The notes beneath the pieces were generated by a model. It was not told where the DNA came from. It saw only the letters and a program-made list of their open reading frames with translations, and did not search any database. The position numbers were made by a program, and so were the translations under genes. Positions 60,537 to 64,000 of a stretch of 64,000 nt of DNA are shown here, piece by piece. The stretch comes from Aporrectodea caliginosa (taxonomy: Eukaryota; Annelida; Clitellata; Crassiclitellata; Lumbricidae): contig JACEVL010000146.1 of assembly GCA_020284085.1 (NCBI GenBank), positions 97,001 to 161,000 of the forward strand. The letters are read 5' to 3'. Numbering within the stretch: position 1 is the stretch's first letter; every line of letters begins with the position of its first letter.

Positions 60537-60702
60537 TGTATGTATGTATGTATGTATGTATGTATGCATGTATGTATGTATGTATGTATGTATGTATGTA
60601 TGTATGTATGTATGTATGTATGTATGTATGTATGTATGTATGTATGTATGTATGTATGTATGTATGTATGTATGTATGTATGTATGTATGTATGTATGTA
60701 TG

Positions 60703-60734
<32 letters not shown>

Positions 60735-60990
60735 TGTATGTATGTATGTATGTATGTATGTATGTATGTATGTATGTATGTATGTATGTATGTATGTATG
60801 TATGTATGTATGTATGTATGCTTATGTATGTATGTATGTACCTACGCATGCATGCATGTATGTGTGTATGTTTGTGTAGGTATGCATGCGTGTACGTACG
60901 TAGTGCATGTGTACTTGTATGTATGTATATGTGTATGCGTGTGTGTAATTGCGTATACATGTATGTATACAAACATGAAGTCATACAATA
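60290..60990. repeat. (ATGT)n array, about 700 bp
   Basis: Near-pure core at about 60505-60830 with degenerate flanks. Methionine/tyrosine/valine/cysteine open frames are artefacts. Confidence 0.97.
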
Positions 60991-61691
60991 ACCTATAGTG
61001 CGTCAAATTGGAGAAAATTTAGAGATATCGCGAGACTGATGTCAAATCGAGTTGCATCCAAAAATAGCAAGGTTCGTTAATAGAGAATAGAGAAACCAAG
61101 AAGACGTGAGACAATTAGGCCTATTTTATCGTTATTTTATTTTATTTACATAGAAATTTGAGAGTAATGTAAGGTAGATATAAAAATATAGACCTACACG
61201 TTTTTATAGCGCCCATAATGGCCTCGACCCCTGTTCATTTTTCAATGAATTGATTGGGTGAGATCCTACACCGTTTTGAATGGGTGTCATGCTATTTTCA
61301 GGTTTCCGTTTACCGACCGTGCTAACTAAAGATTCAAATCTCAGAAAAAGTCTCCTACTATAATTGGAAACTAACATGAAATTAGAGTATTACCTACGAC
61401 AAATCCTAAAACTACTGGGACATTTGTCCCAGTGGTTAAACAGTTAAAATATGCACTGGAAGATGGCATTGCAATACATGAACATTTGAATAGTATATTT
61501 TTGTAGCTTCTCAAAGGCTATCCATTAAGGATGGGCAAAGTAAGGTGGTGTCTAGCATAAACTGTGTTGTAAACGGAATGCTGAGATGTGCTTATATTTA
61601 GACATGGGTTTTAACATGAATGTCGAGAGTTGGCAATTGCCCATGGTTGTTCTAACATTCAGGCAAGGATCATAAACAGACTACTCCCAGT

Positions 61692-62301
61692 TGTCTGTCT
61701 GTGTCTCTGTCTGTGTTTTTGTCTGTGTCTCTATCTCTGTCTGTCTGTGTCTCTGTCTGTGTTTTTGTCTGTGTCTCTATCTCTGTCTGTCTGTCTGTCT
61801 CTCTGTCTGTTGTCTGTCTGTCTATCTATCTATCTGTCTGTCTGTCTGTCTGTCCGTCTGTCTATCGATCCATCCATCGATCCATCGATCCATCGATCCA
61901 TCGATCCATCGATCCATCGATCCATCGATCCATCGATCGATCCATCCATCCATCCATCCATCCATCGATCCATCCATCCATCCATCCATCCATCCATCCA
62001 TCCATCCATCCATCCATCCATCCATCCATCCATCCATCCATCCATCCATCCATCCATCCATCCATCCATCCATCCATCCATCCATCCATCCATCCATCCA
62101 TCCATCCATCCATCCATCCATCCATCCATCCATCCATCCATCCATCCATCCATCCATCCATCCATCCATCCATCCATCCATCCATCCATCCATCCATCCA
62201 TCCATCCATCCATCCATCCATCCATCCATCCATCCATCCATCCATCCATCCATCCATCCATCCATCCATCCATCCATCCATCCGTCCGTCCATCCATCCA
62301 T
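61692..62301. repeat. (TCTG)n, (ATCGATCC)n and (ATCC)n array, about 610 bp
   Basis: TCTG block, then ATCGATCC octamers, then about 315 bp of pure ATCC (roughly 78 units). Confidence 0.97.
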
Positions 62302-62309
62302 CTTTATAT

Positions 62310-64000
62310 CTCACACATATAGGCCTGCACTTTCTCCCCTCCTTTCTTCTCCCCTCCTCTCCTGTCCTCCTGTTCCTTGTGTAATGTATGGCTTCATATA
62401 GAGTCTTCTTCTGTGTTTCTATCTGTAGCTCTCTCTGACCATGTCCCTATTCCACATCTCGTAGTCATGTGAGTCTGAGAGTAGAACTAATAAACGCCGG
62501 TTTGCGGGCAATTAGCGGTTGATGACAGACTGCGAGAGTCCTCCTCTGTGGCCATGGTGCAATTTGAGGCTGGCCAGCAAAAGAAGTTGAGGTCGGAAAT
62601 TTTGCGTTAAAGTATATCTTTGATGGGGGAAAGTCTGAACCAGTGAGTGGGCGCTTCCCCTTTTCCGTATACGTGCTGCAACCCATTATGTGTAGCAGAT
62701 CAACACTGGGGCACGTCACTCACTGGGGAATCGGTCAGTGAGGTACATACGGTGGGGTGGAAGCAACAAGTGGGACAGGGCGATAGAAGGAACGAGTACA
62801 CCAGGACTGCAAGGACGAGTAAGAAGAACGTTAAGGTATAGGACTATGGAGTAAGACGCTTTGGTAGGGAATGGATGAGAGAGCAGGAGAATATAAGACC
62901 ATTGATATTCAACTTATAGCTACATGTAGCCTAGGTCTATGGATTAGAACGATGTGCAGGTCAGACAGAATTGTAGGCCTTGGCTTATGTCTTAAGGGAA
63001 CCAGCGGGTGGCTGGCTGCCTAGTGGCAGATGGTATAAGCCAGGTCAAATGGCCGACGAGACGAGACTACGCATTGTAAGACATAATAGCTTCGAAGAGA
63101 GGGAGAGCGATGAGTGGACCGTATTTATGAGAATTAGTTCTTGCGAAAGACCGGAGGCAGCTGCAGGTTACCTGAGGTGACAGACAGATACAACCAAAGA
63201 GACAGACGAAGACAAACAACGATACATATAGCAGAGGTCGCAGTACGTGCAGAAAGAACGGTTTGAGTTTGGAGGGAAAGCTGATGTGAGGACGAAAACT
63301 GTTGGCGCGTGACTAGTCTGACGTCCCTAATAATAGCCTGGCGCGTGCCACCTGCACGTCACGCAAGAACGACCACGCTTAATGGACGTGAAAGCTTCTT
63401 AAATATCGAAGGTAAAAGGCAGGTACAGACGATTTGCGCGCTTTATCCGGAGGGGGAGCTAGAATGGCACAAGCGGTTCCCCGTCAAATTAGGTATGGTG
63501 TTATTGTGTGACTGTCCGTCACCGTGGATAACAGGTTCTCGATGTTAGGACGCGCCTTTTGAAGATTCATACGATAACGAGAGGAAGAGGACAATGGGAG
63601 GCGCTGCCCCGTCGAGTGAGTTCAAATCGGGGTAAAAGAATCCCGACCCCTACAGCACCAGGGAAACATTGTGGGGCGTGTTGTGCATTAGTTAGAATAT
63701 GCCACCACCTATAGGGTCCACCGCCCACCAAATGCGTGTATTCACGGATGTAGAATTTATGGCATTCGAAACAGAGGTTTGGTACAAACCTGAATTTTCA
63801 CCACCTTTAGGGGTGTATACCGCCCAGGATATAATTATGTGGGCAGTGGATCGGCGTGCGTATAAGTGATTGTGGGCACAAATTGGATGTGTCAGGGTAA
63901 CACTTGCCACAAGCTGTAGAGGTCTATTTCGCACGAAGCGCGTGGGTGGTACCGTGGTATACCTGCAGAGGATGGCGTGAGTAGCAGAGATAAAGTGCAA
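62310..64000. other. Unassigned right-hand end
   Basis: No recognisable gene. Two GGGCGGT...[T/A]AGGTGGTG blocks on the minus strand (about 63699-63726 and 63800-63826) are direct repeats roughly 100 bp apart. Short open frames up to 102 codons have no family features. Confidence 0.4.

Noticed and set aside
61630..62401. Long Ile-His-Pro-Ser and Met-Asp-Gly-Trp open frames
   Set aside because: Tetranucleotide array artefacts open in several frames and on both strands.

Overview
This 64 kb window is nuclear DNA from an invertebrate animal, probably marine. The evidence is small phased exons with GT-AG introns, two animal-specific genes, remnants of LINE, Ty3/gypsy, hAT, piggyBac-like and mariner elements, and a very heavy load of microsatellites and minisatellites. 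I cannot name the species. The protein sequences look like those of a non-vertebrate bilaterian. No bacterial operon, CRISPR array or intact virus is visible.

Region 1 (about 0.9-12 kb, + strand) holds the 3' half of the CMIP gene (c-Maf-inducing protein). Twelve coding exons were recovered by hand, with matching phases, from CAT at 944 to the stop TAA at 11908-11910. They encode the last 427 residues or so, including the leucine-rich C-terminus. The PH-domain half must lie upstream of the window. One intron is GC-AG, and exon 8 carries one extra A that breaks the frame. Introns and downstream sequence contain small TTAA-bounded palindromic elements, minisatellites and a hAT MITE.

Region 2 (about 17-40.5 kb) has no gene I can support. 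It alternates long simple repeats with transposon remnants and GC-rich low-repeat islands. Notable arrays are (GT)154, CT, AGTC and ATGT tracts and a 2 kb, 22-23 bp minisatellite with 695 bp higher-order structure. The GC-rich islands are candidate regulatory DNA.

Region 3 (about 40.6-45.25 kb, + strand) is a complete two-exon Scratch gene (scrt), a Snail-superfamily zinc-finger repressor. It has a TATA box and initiator about 31 bp apart, a SNAG motif in exon 1, the Scratch box and five zinc fingers in exon 2, and an AATAAA signal.

Region 4 (about 45.3-64 kb) is repeats: a broken Ty3/gypsy RT-RNase H fragment, a decayed mariner (DD37D type) inside an ACAT microsatellite, an unclassified 905 bp terminal-inverted-repeat element, and a Russian-doll nest (LINE containing a hAT containing one or two piggyBac-like elements). 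A 126 bp polypyrimidine higher-order repeat and very long ATGT and ATCC arrays complete it.

The two genes lie on the same strand, separated by about 29 kb. Nothing in the sequence shows that they work together. The GC-rich islands around scrt are the most plausible regulatory content, but this is inference from composition and short motifs only.
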